DNA from: Cryobacterium sp. PH29-G1
GTDB lineage: Bacteria > Actinomycetota > Actinomycetes > Actinomycetales > Microbacteriaceae
Length of the DNA stretch: 64,000 nt
Assembly (NCBI RefSeq): GCF_030063365.1
Contig: NZ_JASISY010000002.1
Location: 372,001 to 436,000 of the forward strand
Direction of reading: 5' to 3'
Within the stretch, counting starts at the first letter, position 1. Every line of letters starts with the position of its first letter. Positions 54,102 to 63,585 of this stretch are shown here, one piece after another. The notes below the pieces were generated by a model. It was not told the origin of the DNA, did not search any database, and worked only from the letters and a program-made list of their open reading frames with translations. A program made the translations under genes and the position numbers.

Positions 54102-54809
54102 GGTGACTCCTTCGGTCGGTTAACACGACAGCGTAGGCGATTTCACTGCCGGGCAGGCTAGAGCAGATGGAAAAGAAGAGCCGAAACTGGCCGACCAGCT
54201 CGGGCGAGTCGTCGGCAGCTGTCGCCTCGGGTCCCGCTTCAAAGGCGACCCGGTCGATCGGCCGGCCGGCCGCGAACAAACCGTGCGGCTATTCGCTACG
54301 GAATTCCAGAGCAGGACGAACACCGCGACCGCTCCCCAGGTGTTCCCGGTGAACTTTCTGGCCAGGGTGATGCAACGACCGCGGACCATTGGCCGCGTTC
54401 GGCGTGCTCTACACAACTCCTTCTCTACCGGGCCTTCCATGCGGTCCGGCGCCTGCGCCGAACGACCGACGAGTCGGTGGCACCGGTAATCACGGCCGCG
54501 TAACGGACTCCGGCCCGGTGGCCTCATAGAACGTGACGGGTCAATCGTTCTGCATGGGGACCGTGACGTGACAGTCGCAGGCTTCGATGCCATCGAGCTT
54601 GTTCACGCAGACCGTGTTGTCGCCACCCGAAAATTTTCCAGCAGCGTGCTGAGAAATCGGCGTCCCGACAGTCCTAGCACGCACGAACGTGCACATGTAC
54701 TGGAGGTTTCCCGGTGGGAACCTGGTCATGTGCCGGAATTCGATTCAGAGATCCCATACGCCCGTGCAAACGGGCCTCGGCGTCCGCTCAGGGTGTGAGC
54801 ATCGTCACG
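54102..54809. other. Interval with no recognisable gene
   Basis: Base composition is less GC-rich than its neighbours and six-frame translation gives no known family. A 62-codon minus-strand frame (54541-54729), which includes a C-D-C-H cluster, is the best candidate for a small protein but has no convincing ribosome-binding site. Confidence 0.6.
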
Positions 54810-55277
54810 TCAAGCGCGGGCGTAGCGCGACGCGAGTTGGCGCAGGGTGGCTTCGATGCCGGCGGCGTTCTGACGAGGAACGCCGAGCAACTCGAAGACC
54901 TTGCCCTGAAGGGCTGGAACGGTGCTGTAGTCGAACGTCTCGGTGACGCGCGTAGACGTGGGCGTGAGCGGCGTGAGTTCCCAGCGCCACCGGTGTCCCG
55001 CGGGGTGACGCCACTCTAGAAGCCGACCGTCTTCGATGCGCGTCACCGTGCTGGTGATGCGATACGGAACGCCGAACTGCTTCATCGCTACCGAGAATTT
55101 CGCGCCCTGGGTGAGCCGCCGCGGCCCCGACACCATACCGCCGACGGTGCCCGAGCCGTCCAGCTCACCGTGACGGTGCGGATCAGCCACCAACGCAAAG
55201 ACGTCTTCGGCCGAAGCCGGCACCTCAACAGAGCGCGCGACTTTGCGAGGCCCTTGCTCAACCTGTTTCACCGTCAT
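54810..55277 (-). CDS. SRPBCC (START/polyketide cyclase-like) family protein
   Basis: The 155-residue protein begins with the SRPBCC pattern RSVEVPASAEDVFALVADPHRH and ends in a long C-terminal helix with LASRYARA. The fold forms a hydrophobic pocket for lipids or aromatic ligands; the ligand is unknown. It has no clear operon partner. Confidence 0.85.
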   Translation of the reverse strand: MTVKQVEQGPRKVARSVEVPASAEDVFALVADPHRHGELDGSGTVGGMVSGPRRLTQGAKFSVAMKQFGVPYRITSTVTRIEDGRLLEWRHPAGHRWRWELTPLTPTSTRVTETFDYSTVPALQGKVFELLGVPRQNAAGIEATLRQLASRYARA

Positions 55278-55377
55278 ACTGCTCAGCCTAGGTGGGGACT
55301 GTCACTTAGACGGTGTTTCCGGCCTGACGCGCTGCACGTGGGTCTTTCGGGAGTCGCATCGATGCAGCGAATCGCCG

Positions 55378-55902
55378 CTACGCGGGGTCGACAAGGTCGC
55401 CGTCATCCTCATCGCCCCAGGACTCAACAAGCGTGATCTGCCCGCGCGAATCGCGAATCGAAAGCACGAGCGCAATGATTGCGGTCGCGATTCCGATAAC
55501 GCCCAGGGGGTTCGCGATACCAATAGCGATACCCAACGCAGGCTCTGTGGGGCCGCTGACGATTGTCTGCAAACCGCGAGGTGTTGAATCTGGAAGCGTG
55601 AGTCCCAACAAGAGTCCACTCACGCCTGATGCAATGAAAAACGCGTATGTTATCGCGCGAGTTTCGAACCCTCGACGCGCCGTGCGTCGTACCGCGAGCC
55701 CCGTGAACACCAGCAAGGCGGCAAAAATCACACCCAGCGTTGCCGCGTAGATGATGGTGAGGTCGCCACCGATCCCGAAGAGGTGGCGGCCGAAAGAGAT
55801 CCACGCGGCGACCGCGATACCAGCAACCACGACCACACCACCCGTGTGCCCTGAGCGCGAGGCACCAGGCGTCGCGCGAACTCGAATTACGCTGTACGTC
55901 AT
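55378..55902 (-). CDS. Hypothetical membrane protein
   Basis: The 174 residues contain four hydrophobic segments (GVVVVAGIAVAAWISF, IIYAATLGVIFAALLVFTGL, AITYAFFIASGVSGLLLGL, NPLGVIGIATAIIALVLSI) and an acidic C-terminus. I do not recognise the family. The ATG at 55902 follows an in-frame GTG by one codon. Confidence 0.65.
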   Translation of the reverse strand: MTYSVIRVRATPGASRSGHTGGVVVVAGIAVAAWISFGRHLFGIGGDLTIIYAATLGVIFAALLVFTGLAVRRTARRGFETRAITYAFFIASGVSGLLLGLTLPDSTPRGLQTIVSGPTEPALGIAIGIANPLGVIGIATAIIALVLSIRDSRGQITLVESWGDEDDGDLVDPA

Positions 55903-55995
55903 CACGCGCTCTCAATCACTGTGCTCGCCACAATCGTAACCATGGAAGTGCGTGCGCATGCGCACCTCCAAAGATGGACAAGCCGAACGGCCAAT

Positions 55996-56034
55996 TGGTC
56001 GGGCTGACAGGATTTGAACCTGCGACCCCCTGAC
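55996..56034 (-). repeat. tRNA-Pro 3'-end fragment (possible att site)
   Basis: On the minus strand the sequence gives GTCAGGGGGTCGCAGG, then the T-arm GGTTCAAATCC and acceptor end GTCAGCCCGACCA. This is the 3' half of a proline tRNA with encoded CCA. The 5' half does not precede it. Such fragments are left at the far end of elements that integrate into tRNA genes. Confidence 0.75.
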
Positions 56035-56097
56035 TCGCGGTGCAAGCTCTTAGCCGGTACGGGCCGCAGTGCTACGCGAGCGCTTATGCCGGCGCGG

Positions 56098-56334
56098 TGG
56101 CGCTATCCACGAGTGCCAGATCGCTGAACGATGCCCGACCAGGCACAAACCGAGTGGGGCTCCGTCGACATCGAGCAGCGGAGCCGACAGCGCTGGGTAG
56201 CCGCCGATGGCCGCGAGACAGGTCAGCGCGAGGGTGGCGCTGCGGGCATGGTCAAGGGTTTCCGGGTCGCTGGGCGCCGTCGACGCGGTGCTCGGCAGCA
56301 GCAACACGCGACCGTTCGTAATCTGGTCGAGCTC
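56098..56334 (-). pseudogene. Amidase C-terminal remnant
   Basis: The minus strand encodes GRVLLLPSTASTAPSDPETL, then LTCLAAIGGYPALSAPL and VDGAPLGLCLVGHRSA, the end of an amidase-signature protein. The catalytic Ser-Ser-Lys part is absent, and upstream sequence runs into repeats. It lies next to the tRNA fragment. Confidence 0.65.
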
Positions 56335-56504
56335 GCGCGCGACCCCGCGCGACCGCAGCCGTTGGCGGCGAAAAAGACTGCGGCTGAAGAATCTGAGGGC
56401 ACATCGGGCACCTTCCGAGCCGGGACTTTGCTTTGGTCGAGCGTATCGGCACCATTGTCTACTCGTGAGCGCGCACAAGTCACGGCCGCTGACCTGTCCC
56501 CCTG

Positions 56505-56614
56505 CCGAGCCGTGAGTTTCGGGCTGAAAGCGCCACCGAGTCGTGAGTTTCGAGCTGAAAAAGCCGCGATCGAGGCTCAGACTCACGGCTCGCCGCACGA
56601 AACTCACGGCTCGG
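56505..56614. repeat. GAGCCGTGAGT repeat cluster, copy 2
   Basis: Two direct words (GAGCCGTGAGTTTCGGGCTG and GAGTCGTGAGTTTCGAGCTG) are followed by two inverse ones (ACTCACGGCTCG, AAACTCACGGCTCGG). The same words form the inverted repeat at 51560-51639, about 5 kb away. The 56335-56669 interval has no other feature. Confidence 0.8.
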
Positions 56615-56669
56615 CGCACAACGCACACGACGCGCACCACCCGAGCAGGAACGGCCGCAAAACCCTACG

Positions 56670-57305
56670 ATGGCAGGCATGCAGACGCCGCCTCTCCGTA
56701 CCGCCGGGCTCGTGCTGGCCGCCGGAGCCGGCACGCGCTACGGTCAGCCCAAAGCGCTCGTGCACGATGCAGGGCACTCCTGGCTGCGGCATGCCGTCGA
56801 CGTGCTTATCGCGAGCGGATGCTCCCCCGTGATCGTCGTTCTGGGTGCCCGCGGCACCGAGGCCGCGCAGCTGCTGGCCCAGACCGAACCGGCATCGCCC
56901 CGACCGGAACCGACGCCATCCGTTTTGGTCGTGCAGGCTGACGACTGGGCGGAGGGACTCTCCGCCTCGCTGCGTGCCGGGCTGCGCTGCGCCCTCGATC
57001 AGCCCGACCTGCTCGCCGTCGCGGTGGTTCCGGTGGATGTGCCCGATTTAACTACGGCCACGATCGCTCGGATGCTCGGCGCGGCACCGCAGACGCAGAC
57101 GCGGATCAGCGAGCACACCCTGCGTCAGGCCCGGTTTGCCGGCCGGCCCGGGCATCCGGTGGTGATCGGTCGCGCCCACTGGGCGCCGCTGATTGCGGTC
57201 GCAACGGGCGACACCGGTGCCGGCCCATACCTCCGCGCCCATGACACAGAGGTGATTGAGTGCGGCGATCTGGGCACCGGACGTGATGTTGACCGACCGC
57301 GCTAA
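56670..57305 (+). CDS. MocA/MobA-like molybdenum-cofactor nucleotidyltransferase
   Basis: The 211-residue protein has the nucleotidyltransferase loop GLVLAAGAGTRYGQPKALV near the start and VVPVDVPDLT at the metal-binding region. MocA relatives attach CMP to molybdopterin, as needed by xanthine-dehydrogenase-family enzymes like the one at 46.3 kb. The guanylyl (MobA) or another sugar-nucleotide role cannot be excluded. ATG at 56670; another ATG three codons in. It converges on the glycosyltransferase gene with a 4-bp overlap. Confidence 0.75.
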   Translation: MAGMQTPPLRTAGLVLAAGAGTRYGQPKALVHDAGHSWLRHAVDVLIASGCSPVIVVLGARGTEAAQLLAQTEPASPRPEPTPSVLVVQADDWAEGLSASLRAGLRCALDQPDLLAVAVVPVDVPDLTTATIARMLGAAPQTQTRISEHTLRQARFAGRPGHPVVIGRAHWAPLIAVATGDTGAGPYLRAHDTEVIECGDLGTGRDVDRPR

Positions 57306-58615
57306 CTCCCGGCCGGAACCCGGCTGAAAGCCGCATAGGCCCGCGCTGCGCCGGGGTGCGCGGTCAGGGCCTCCGCGAGAGTGTCGAGGCGCGCACGCGG
57401 GTCGCCGGCCAGGCGCAGCATCCGCTCACAGGCGTCACGCAAATCGGCAACGGTGGCCGTGTTGGGCGGCAGAGAGGTGCCCACGCCCGCCGCGTCGAGT
57501 GCGGCCGCACCGGCGAACTGGTCGGTGGAGAACGGCAGCACCACGAGCGGCACCCCCGCCGTCATCGCCTCGGTGACCGAATTGTTGCCGCCGTGCGTCA
57601 CGGCGAGGGCGGCCTGCTGCAGCAGCCGCACCTGCGGGAGGAACCCGCGCACCAGCCAGGAGTCGGGCACGGGCCCCAAATCGGCGGGCGACGTCGCCCC
57701 GACAGCCAGGGCCACCCGCACCGGCAGGTCGCGCAAGGCCGAAGTAACACGCGCGAGCACATCGCCGCGCACCGAGAGAAAACTTCCAAAACTCACGTAG
57801 ACCACGGGTAGCGAACTCTGCGCCAACCAGGCTTCGACCTCGGGATCTTCGGCCTCCGACCGCACGGCCGACCCGAGAAACACGTGCGGTGGCAGCACAT
57901 CCGTGCGCGCCTGCGGATGCAGTTCGGACGGGTAGTTCAGCAGCAGCAGGTCTCCGCATTCCTGAAAAGCATCCCGGCTGGGCGCCGCGTTCGGGTCCAG
58001 CTCGCGCAGGGCATCGTTCCACTGGGCGGTGAACTCATCGCGCACGGCCTCGCACTGCAGTTCCAGCAGGGCGAGTTCCTGTGGTTCCGGCGAGAACACG
58101 GCCGGCCAGGCCGGCGGGTAGCCGTAGACTTCCCTGCCAACGGGCAACGCCGACGGATGTCCCAGTAGGACGTCTGCGTACGGTACGCCGGCGCTCAGCA
58201 GGCCGAGCCGGGCGCTGAAAGCGAGGTGATCCACGATCACCTGATCCGGCTGCACCCGGGCGACGATGCGCTGCACCGCACGGGCGATCGCAACCGGGTT
58301 GTAGAGCAGATCGTTGCTGCGAGCCTGGGCTTGAAACCGCAGGGTGTCGACCATACCGCGGCGGGTGGCGTCGAAGAACCCGCGCAGAGCATCGTCTTCG
58401 CCGGTGGGCTGCTGGTCGACCCGGATCGTGCCGGGGTTGGACCCGCGCCCCAATTGCAGGTGCTCCCGCTCGAACCCGAACTCGGTCACAATATGGGCCG
58501 TAGCCGGTCCGCTCGCCACCACGACGCGTTCGCCGGCCTGCGCCCAGGCGGTGCCGAGGGTTGCCAGCGGATACAGGTGGGAGGCGTAGTCCGGGCTGAT
58601 GATCAGCAGGGTCAT
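57302..58615 (-). CDS. GT1/MGT-family glycosyltransferase
   Basis: The 437-residue GT-B enzyme has an N-terminal acceptor domain (LLIISPDYASHLYPLATLGT) and the donor signature VTHGGNNSVTEAMTAGVPLV plus LPFSTDQFAGAA near residues 345-380. Relatives glycosylate lipids, polyketides or carotenoids. The acceptor is not visible. It is co-transcribed with the upstream HEAT/GT4 gene (ATGA overlap). Confidence 0.88.
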   Translation of the reverse strand: MTLLIISPDYASHLYPLATLGTAWAQAGERVVVASGPATAHIVTEFGFEREHLQLGRGSNPGTIRVDQQPTGEDDALRGFFDATRRGMVDTLRFQAQARSNDLLYNPVAIARAVQRIVARVQPDQVIVDHLAFSARLGLLSAGVPYADVLLGHPSALPVGREVYGYPPAWPAVFSPEPQELALLELQCEAVRDEFTAQWNDALRELDPNAAPSRDAFQECGDLLLLNYPSELHPQARTDVLPPHVFLGSAVRSEAEDPEVEAWLAQSSLPVVYVSFGSFLSVRGDVLARVTSALRDLPVRVALAVGATSPADLGPVPDSWLVRGFLPQVRLLQQAALAVTHGGNNSVTEAMTAGVPLVVLPFSTDQFAGAAALDAAGVGTSLPPNTATVADLRDACERMLRLAGDPRARLDTLAEALTAHPGAARAYAAFSRVPAGS

Positions 58616-60933
58616 GAGGCGCTCAATTCCCAGGCGATCGGCTCGGTCGTCACAGCCACGTCGCGGTATACCTCGGTGAGAGTTCGTGCCATGGCCTCAA
58701 TCGTAAAGTTATTCGCCACCATGCGGCGGCCTCGGTCCGCATTGGCTCCTCCCCGCACTCCGGCCGCCTCCGTGAGAGCCTCGGCGATGGATCGCGCCAG
58801 GGCGTTGCCGTCACCGGTATCGACCAGAAAACCGGTCACGCCGTGCTCGACATAGGTGGCCGGTCCGCCGCCGTTGGGCGCGACGACCAAAAGCCCGGTG
58901 GCCATCGCCTCGAGCAGCGCGATGCCGAACTCCTCCTTCATGCTCGCGCAGACATACACCCCGAACGGTGCCGCCAGTCCTGGCCGCCCATACCGCACGG
59001 CCGCCAGCCACCGGGCCACCGTGTCGTTGGCCCGGTGCCCGGCCAGCAAGAGCCCCCGCGCGGCAGCCGCAGCGCCCGCCGAATCCGCAATCCCCGCCGA
59101 ACCCGCCGAACCCACCGGGCCGGCCAGGGCAGCGTGCATGCGCCGCAATTCTGCACGTTCATCAGAAGACGGATGCCGCAGGTCGCCGCCCACAATCAGC
59201 AAATTGCAGCGGCCCTGCAGGATCGGGTCCTGGCTCCACGCCTCAACCAGGGCAGCCATGCCCTTCACCCGGTGCAGTCGACCAACGCTGATCAGCACCG
59301 GCAGGCCGCGCCGCTCGGGCGGAAGGGTAGCCAGTAGCTCGTCGAGCTGATCGAGTGCCACGGCAGCGGGTTCAAGCGCAGCCCGGGCATGGTCATCGCT
59401 GGCGACCAGCAAACCCCCACCGGTCAGACCGAGCGATCCGAGCACATCGGTGCGGGAGCGGTCGATCACAGCGAGGTCGATCCCCTCGGGAATGACGGAG
59501 TGCCGTTCCGGGTCGGCCTCGATGTCGATGCCGACCAGCCGCTCGATGTCCTGCTTCAGCTGCGGACGCGGAAACAGCACGGTGTGGGCGGCATCCGCTG
59601 CAAGCCGTTGCACCAGGCGGGCGCGAAACCAGAAGTGCTCGGTGGTATCGACAGAGCCGAAGTTGGCCCGGGTGAGCGCGCCGGTGGACTCGAGTGAGTC
59701 GATCACGCCGTGCGGGTCCGGCGCTACGGTGAACACCACGGGAATGTCGAGGTCGCGAGCCACGGTCGCCGCCGCGAGGCTGCCGACATCCGCCATGCGC
59801 AGGTGAATCGCGTCGACCAGACCGGCCGAGCGCAGGATGCGGCGAATCCCGCGCTGGGCAGCGACCCGGCGCGGCCACGCGTCGATCGACGCCACGGCAC
59901 CGCCGACAAACGGCACGGCCGCGAAGGAGTGCCCCGGTCGGGTTGATCCGACATCGGCAAGGTTATCGAGGGCGCTTTCGTGGGAGCCGCGGGACATCGT
60001 GATGACTCGATCTATCTCGGCCGATCCCCGCCGTTCATTTGGGCTGTCCGGCCTGCCCACGAGGGCGTCGCCGAGGCGTACCAGCAGGGTGGCGATGCCA
60101 CCGTTGTCCCCGGCACCCACCTGGGAGAGCTCACCATCGATATCGGCGTGCAGAAACAACTGGGCGATCGTCGCGCCCTGGCCGGCGCTCTGCCATGGCG
60201 CTTGGGATTCCGGCGTCGGCGTCGCCGTGAGGTCGAACAGGGCCAGTCGGGCGACGGCTGCGAGAGCGCTGCTGTCGCCGTTGCCCGATGCCACGGCATC
60301 CGCTTGTGAGATTTCGCTCAAGAGGGCCATGACGGCCGAGTTCGGGGCGCGGTCCCCTAGCGCCGCGATCGCGGCGACACGAGCGTGCAGGCTCTCGGTG
60401 ACATCGGCGGCGACCCGCCGCAGCAGGCGTTCCGGAACCCGGCCGGGAACAAGGCCGATGGTTTCCACCAGTCGAGCCCGGGCATCCACCGTACGGGTGC
60501 CGAGCAGCGTGCCTTCGAGAAACAGGCCCACCTGATCGGCCGCCGATGAACCCCACTGCTCCAGGGTGCGCTGGGCGAGCATGCCGGTGAAACCCCCCTC
60601 CCGCACGAGCGTGACCAGACCCGCAATCGCGTCGTAGCGGGGCAGCCGGGTGCCGAACGCCCACGCTGCGTGCTCACGCAGAAACGCCTCATCGTGGTGC
60701 AGCAGAGCAACGAGGACCTCGTCGGCGGAATCGTCGAAAACCTGCGCGAGGGCATGCACCGCCGCGATGGCCGTGAGCTGGTCACTCGTGTCGGTCGCCG
60801 CCTGGGCCAGCAGTCGCACGGCCCGCGGGCCCCCATCACGGGCAGCAGCCACCGTGAGGTCGTCAGCGCGACGGATGCCATCCAGAATGGTTGCGGCAGC
60901 GCGCTGCGCGTCCAGGGCGGTGTGAGTTGACAC
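58612..60933 (-). CDS. HEAT-repeat/GT4 glycosyltransferase fusion
   Basis: The 773-residue protein combines about 270 residues of HEAT-like helical repeats (ATDTSDQLTAIAAVHALAQV and LLRRVAADVTESLHARVAAI are examples) with a GT4 glycosyltransferase. The GT4 part has VPEGID-like VIPEGIDLAVID, LISVGRLHRVKGM, and EEFGIALLEAMATGLLVVAP near 670. GTG 60933 has GAGGAGGAG at ideal spacing, so the further 30 codons upstream are not used. The fusion is unusual. A near-palindromic AT-rich site lies about 130 bases upstream (61063-61082). Confidence 0.85.
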   Translation of the reverse strand: MSTHTALDAQRAAATILDGIRRADDLTVAAARDGGPRAVRLLAQAATDTSDQLTAIAAVHALAQVFDDSADEVLVALLHHDEAFLREHAAWAFGTRLPRYDAIAGLVTLVREGGFTGMLAQRTLEQWGSSAADQVGLFLEGTLLGTRTVDARARLVETIGLVPGRVPERLLRRVAADVTESLHARVAAIAALGDRAPNSAVMALLSEISQADAVASGNGDSSALAAVARLALFDLTATPTPESQAPWQSAGQGATIAQLFLHADIDGELSQVGAGDNGGIATLLVRLGDALVGRPDSPNERRGSAEIDRVITMSRGSHESALDNLADVGSTRPGHSFAAVPFVGGAVASIDAWPRRVAAQRGIRRILRSAGLVDAIHLRMADVGSLAAATVARDLDIPVVFTVAPDPHGVIDSLESTGALTRANFGSVDTTEHFWFRARLVQRLAADAAHTVLFPRPQLKQDIERLVGIDIEADPERHSVIPEGIDLAVIDRSRTDVLGSLGLTGGGLLVASDDHARAALEPAAVALDQLDELLATLPPERRGLPVLISVGRLHRVKGMAALVEAWSQDPILQGRCNLLIVGGDLRHPSSDERAELRRMHAALAGPVGSAGSAGIADSAGAAAAARGLLLAGHRANDTVARWLAAVRYGRPGLAAPFGVYVCASMKEEFGIALLEAMATGLLVVAPNGGGPATYVEHGVTGFLVDTGDGNALARSIAEALTEAAGVRGGANADRGRRMVANNFTIEAMARTLTEVYRDVAVTTEPIAWELSAS

Positions 60934-61269
60934 GGGCAGCTCCTCCTCGCGAACTTCTCCGCGGATCGAACACGGCAATTCGGGATCGCCGCGAGTGAAC
61001 GGGGGTTGATTGGGCAGTTCCACGCCGACGGTGCGACCGACCGCAGGTGCAACCGGATGATCTAGCTAGCTTAGTTAGCTAAAGCATCAATCGTCATCAT
61101 TGCATGAATGAACGCGCCCAGGCTGGGAGACTTCCGATATTGCCGCTCGCACTCCCCGATCCCTCCCGGGCATAAATGGAGCGATATTCTATCCACTAGA
61201 GCGTGACTCCATTCAATCTATTGTCCGCCGGGCGACAATTTACGCTTCAGGGCAGGGCAGGATGGAGGT
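60934..61269. promoter_or_regulatory. Divergent promoter region with two inverted repeats
   Basis: The 336-bp gap between the divergent HEAT/GT4 gene and the molybdo-oxidoreductase contains TAGCTAGCTTAGTTAGCTAA (61063-61082) and ATTGTC-N8-GACAAT (61220-61239). The first resembles the carotenoid-operon operator in its TTAGTTA word; the second lies 31 bases before the oxidoreductase start and suits a repressor or activator site. Confidence 0.5.
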
Positions 61270-63585
61270 ATGACACGCTCAGCTCCCATCGAAGACATCA
61301 ACGAAGGCGATCTGGTCGTCACGGCGCCCAAGAAGCAAGCGGCGGGTGTTGAAGCCGTACTGGTGGCACTTGACCGGGGAATCGCCCAGGCCGGTGTGGC
61401 GCGCACCGCCCGTTCGCTGTTGCGTTTGAACCAGCGCGATGGCACGGACTGCCCCGGATGCGCCTGGCCCGAGTCCCAGGGCCACCGCAAGACCGCGGAA
61501 TTCTGCGAAAACGGCGCGAAAGCCGTTGCCGAAGAAAGCACGCTGCGCACGGTGACGCCGGAGTTCTGGGCCGAGCATTCCATTGCCGAGCTGGCCACCA
61601 AGACCGAGTATTGGCTGGGTAATCAGGGTCGAATCACCCACCCGGTTGTAATTCGACCTGGCGACACGCATTACTCGCAGATCTCGTGGGATGACGCCTT
61701 CGAGCTCATCGGTGAGCAGATTCGCGCCACCGTGCCCGATCGCACCGTCTTCTACACTTCGGGCCGCACCGCCAATGAGTCGGCCTTTCTCTATCAGCTG
61801 TTCGCCCGGTCGATCGGCACGAACAACCTGCCGGACTGCTCCAACATGTGCCACGAATCCTCGGGTTCGGCGCTGAACCCCACAATCGGAATCGGCAAGG
61901 GAACGGTCTCGCTGGAAGATATTCATCAGGCCGAGCTCATTCTGGTGGTCGGCCAAAACCCGGGCACCAACCACCCGCGCATGCTTTCGGCCCTGGCCGA
62001 ATGCAAAGACAACGGCGGCCGGATCGTGGCCGTCAACCCGCTGCCCGAAGCTGGATTGTTCAACTTCATGGATCCGCAGACTCCGAAGGGCATTCTCGGC
62101 AAGGGCACCAACCTGGCCGATGAGTTTCTGCAAATCAAGGTCGGCGGCGACCTGGCCCTGTTTCAGGCGCTCGGCCACCTGCTGCTCGAGCACGAGGCGC
62201 GCGTGCCCGGATCGGTCATTGACCACGAGTTCGTCGCGGCGAACACCGACGGAATCGAAGCCTACCGCGCAGCCCGCTCCGTGATCGACTGGGCGGAGAC
62301 GAAGAAGGCCACCGGACTTGAACGCGCCGCCATTGAGACCGTGGCGGAGTTGCTCGTGGCGAGCAGGGCCACGATCATCTGCTGGGCACTCGGTCTCACG
62401 CAGCAGCCGCACTCCGTGAACACCCTCAAGGAGATCATCAACCTGCTTCTGCTGCAGGGAAACTTCGGCAAGCCCGGCGCGGGTGCCTGCCCGGTTCGCG
62501 GTCACTCCAACGTGCAGGGCGACCGCACCATGGGCGTTTGGGAGAAGCCGAAGGAGGACATGCTCGCCGCGCTCGACGCCGAGTTCGGCATCATCTCCCC
62601 CCGCAAGCACGGCCTCGACTCCGTCGACACAGTGGATGCCTTTGTGCACAACCGGGTAGACGTCTTCGTGTCAATGGGCGGCAACTTCGCCCTTGCCTGC
62701 TCCGATACCGACATGCTCGAGAAGGCGATGCAACGTGTCGGCCTCACCGTACACGTGTCGACCAAGCCCAACCGCTCGCACGTGATGCACGGCAAGACCT
62801 CACTCATTCTGCCCACCCTCGGCCGCACGGACACCGACGACAAGCATCCGTCTGGTCGGCAGGTACTCTCGGTGGAAGATTCCATGTCGGTCGTGCGTAC
62901 CACCCAGGGCCGACTGGATCCGGTCTCCGACCACCTCCTCGCCGAACCGGTGATCGTCGCGCGTATGGCCAGGGCCACGCTCGGCGACGACCACGCGGTC
63001 GACTGGAAGGCAATGTCCGAGAACTACGACGTCATTCGCGACCACATCTCCCGCGTGCTGCCCGGCTTCGACGATTTCAACACCCGGCTCAAGACCAAGA
63101 ACGGGTTCGTGCTGCCCAACCCGCCGCGCGACACGCGCACCTTTGCCACCGACATCGGTCTGGCCCGGTTCACGGTGAGCCCGATCGAGTACCTGTCGGC
63201 CCCCGAGGGCCACCTGATTCTGCAGACCATCCGCAGCCACGACCAGTACAACACCACGTTCTACGGGCTCGACGACCGGTACCGCGGCATCAAAAACGGG
63301 CGTCGGGTCATTCTCATCCACGAAGACGACGTCACCGAGCTGGGCTTTGCCGACCGCGACATGGTCGACGTGATCAGCACCTTCCAGGGCGTGGAACGTC
63401 GGGCGAACGAGTTTCGTCTGGTGGTCTATCCCACCCCGCGCGGCTGCGCCGCAGCGTATTTTCCGGAGGCGAACGCTCTGATGCACCGCGAGCTCGTGGC
63501 CCGTGAGTCGAACACCCCGGGCTACAAGGCCATGACCGTGCGGTTCATCGCGCACGAACCGGTCGCAGCGCCGCAGCCCCGATGA
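61270..63585 (+). CDS. FdhF/YdeP-type molybdopterin oxidoreductase
   Basis: The 771-residue protein is the TIGR01701/YdeP-like group of formate-dehydrogenase alpha relatives. It has CPGCAWPE near residue 59, in place of the usual four-Cys cluster motif. NMCHESSGSAL, VVGQNPGTNHPRML, PVRGHSNVQGDRTMG and SHDQYNTTFYGLDDRYRG are further signatures. These proteins bind a bis-MGD cofactor; the substrate is not firmly known (formate, or stress-linked functions). GGAGG lies directly before ATG. No fdhD is visible here. Confidence 0.9.
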   Translation: MTRSAPIEDINEGDLVVTAPKKQAAGVEAVLVALDRGIAQAGVARTARSLLRLNQRDGTDCPGCAWPESQGHRKTAEFCENGAKAVAEESTLRTVTPEFWAEHSIAELATKTEYWLGNQGRITHPVVIRPGDTHYSQISWDDAFELIGEQIRATVPDRTVFYTSGRTANESAFLYQLFARSIGTNNLPDCSNMCHESSGSALNPTIGIGKGTVSLEDIHQAELILVVGQNPGTNHPRMLSALAECKDNGGRIVAVNPLPEAGLFNFMDPQTPKGILGKGTNLADEFLQIKVGGDLALFQALGHLLLEHEARVPGSVIDHEFVAANTDGIEAYRAARSVIDWAETKKATGLERAAIETVAELLVASRATIICWALGLTQQPHSVNTLKEIINLLLLQGNFGKPGAGACPVRGHSNVQGDRTMGVWEKPKEDMLAALDAEFGIISPRKHGLDSVDTVDAFVHNRVDVFVSMGGNFALACSDTDMLEKAMQRVGLTVHVSTKPNRSHVMHGKTSLILPTLGRTDTDDKHPSGRQVLSVEDSMSVVRTTQGRLDPVSDHLLAEPVIVARMARATLGDDHAVDWKAMSENYDVIRDHISRVLPGFDDFNTRLKTKNGFVLPNPPRDTRTFATDIGLARFTVSPIEYLSAPEGHLILQTIRSHDQYNTTFYGLDDRYRGIKNGRRVILIHEDDVTELGFADRDMVDVISTFQGVERRANEFRLVVYPTPRGCAAAYFPEANALMHRELVARESNTPGYKAMTVRFIAHEPVAAPQPR

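Noticed and set aside
55996-56034. Complete tRNA gene
   Set aside because: The 5' half, D-arm and anticodon loop are absent; only the T-arm and acceptor 3' strand fit.
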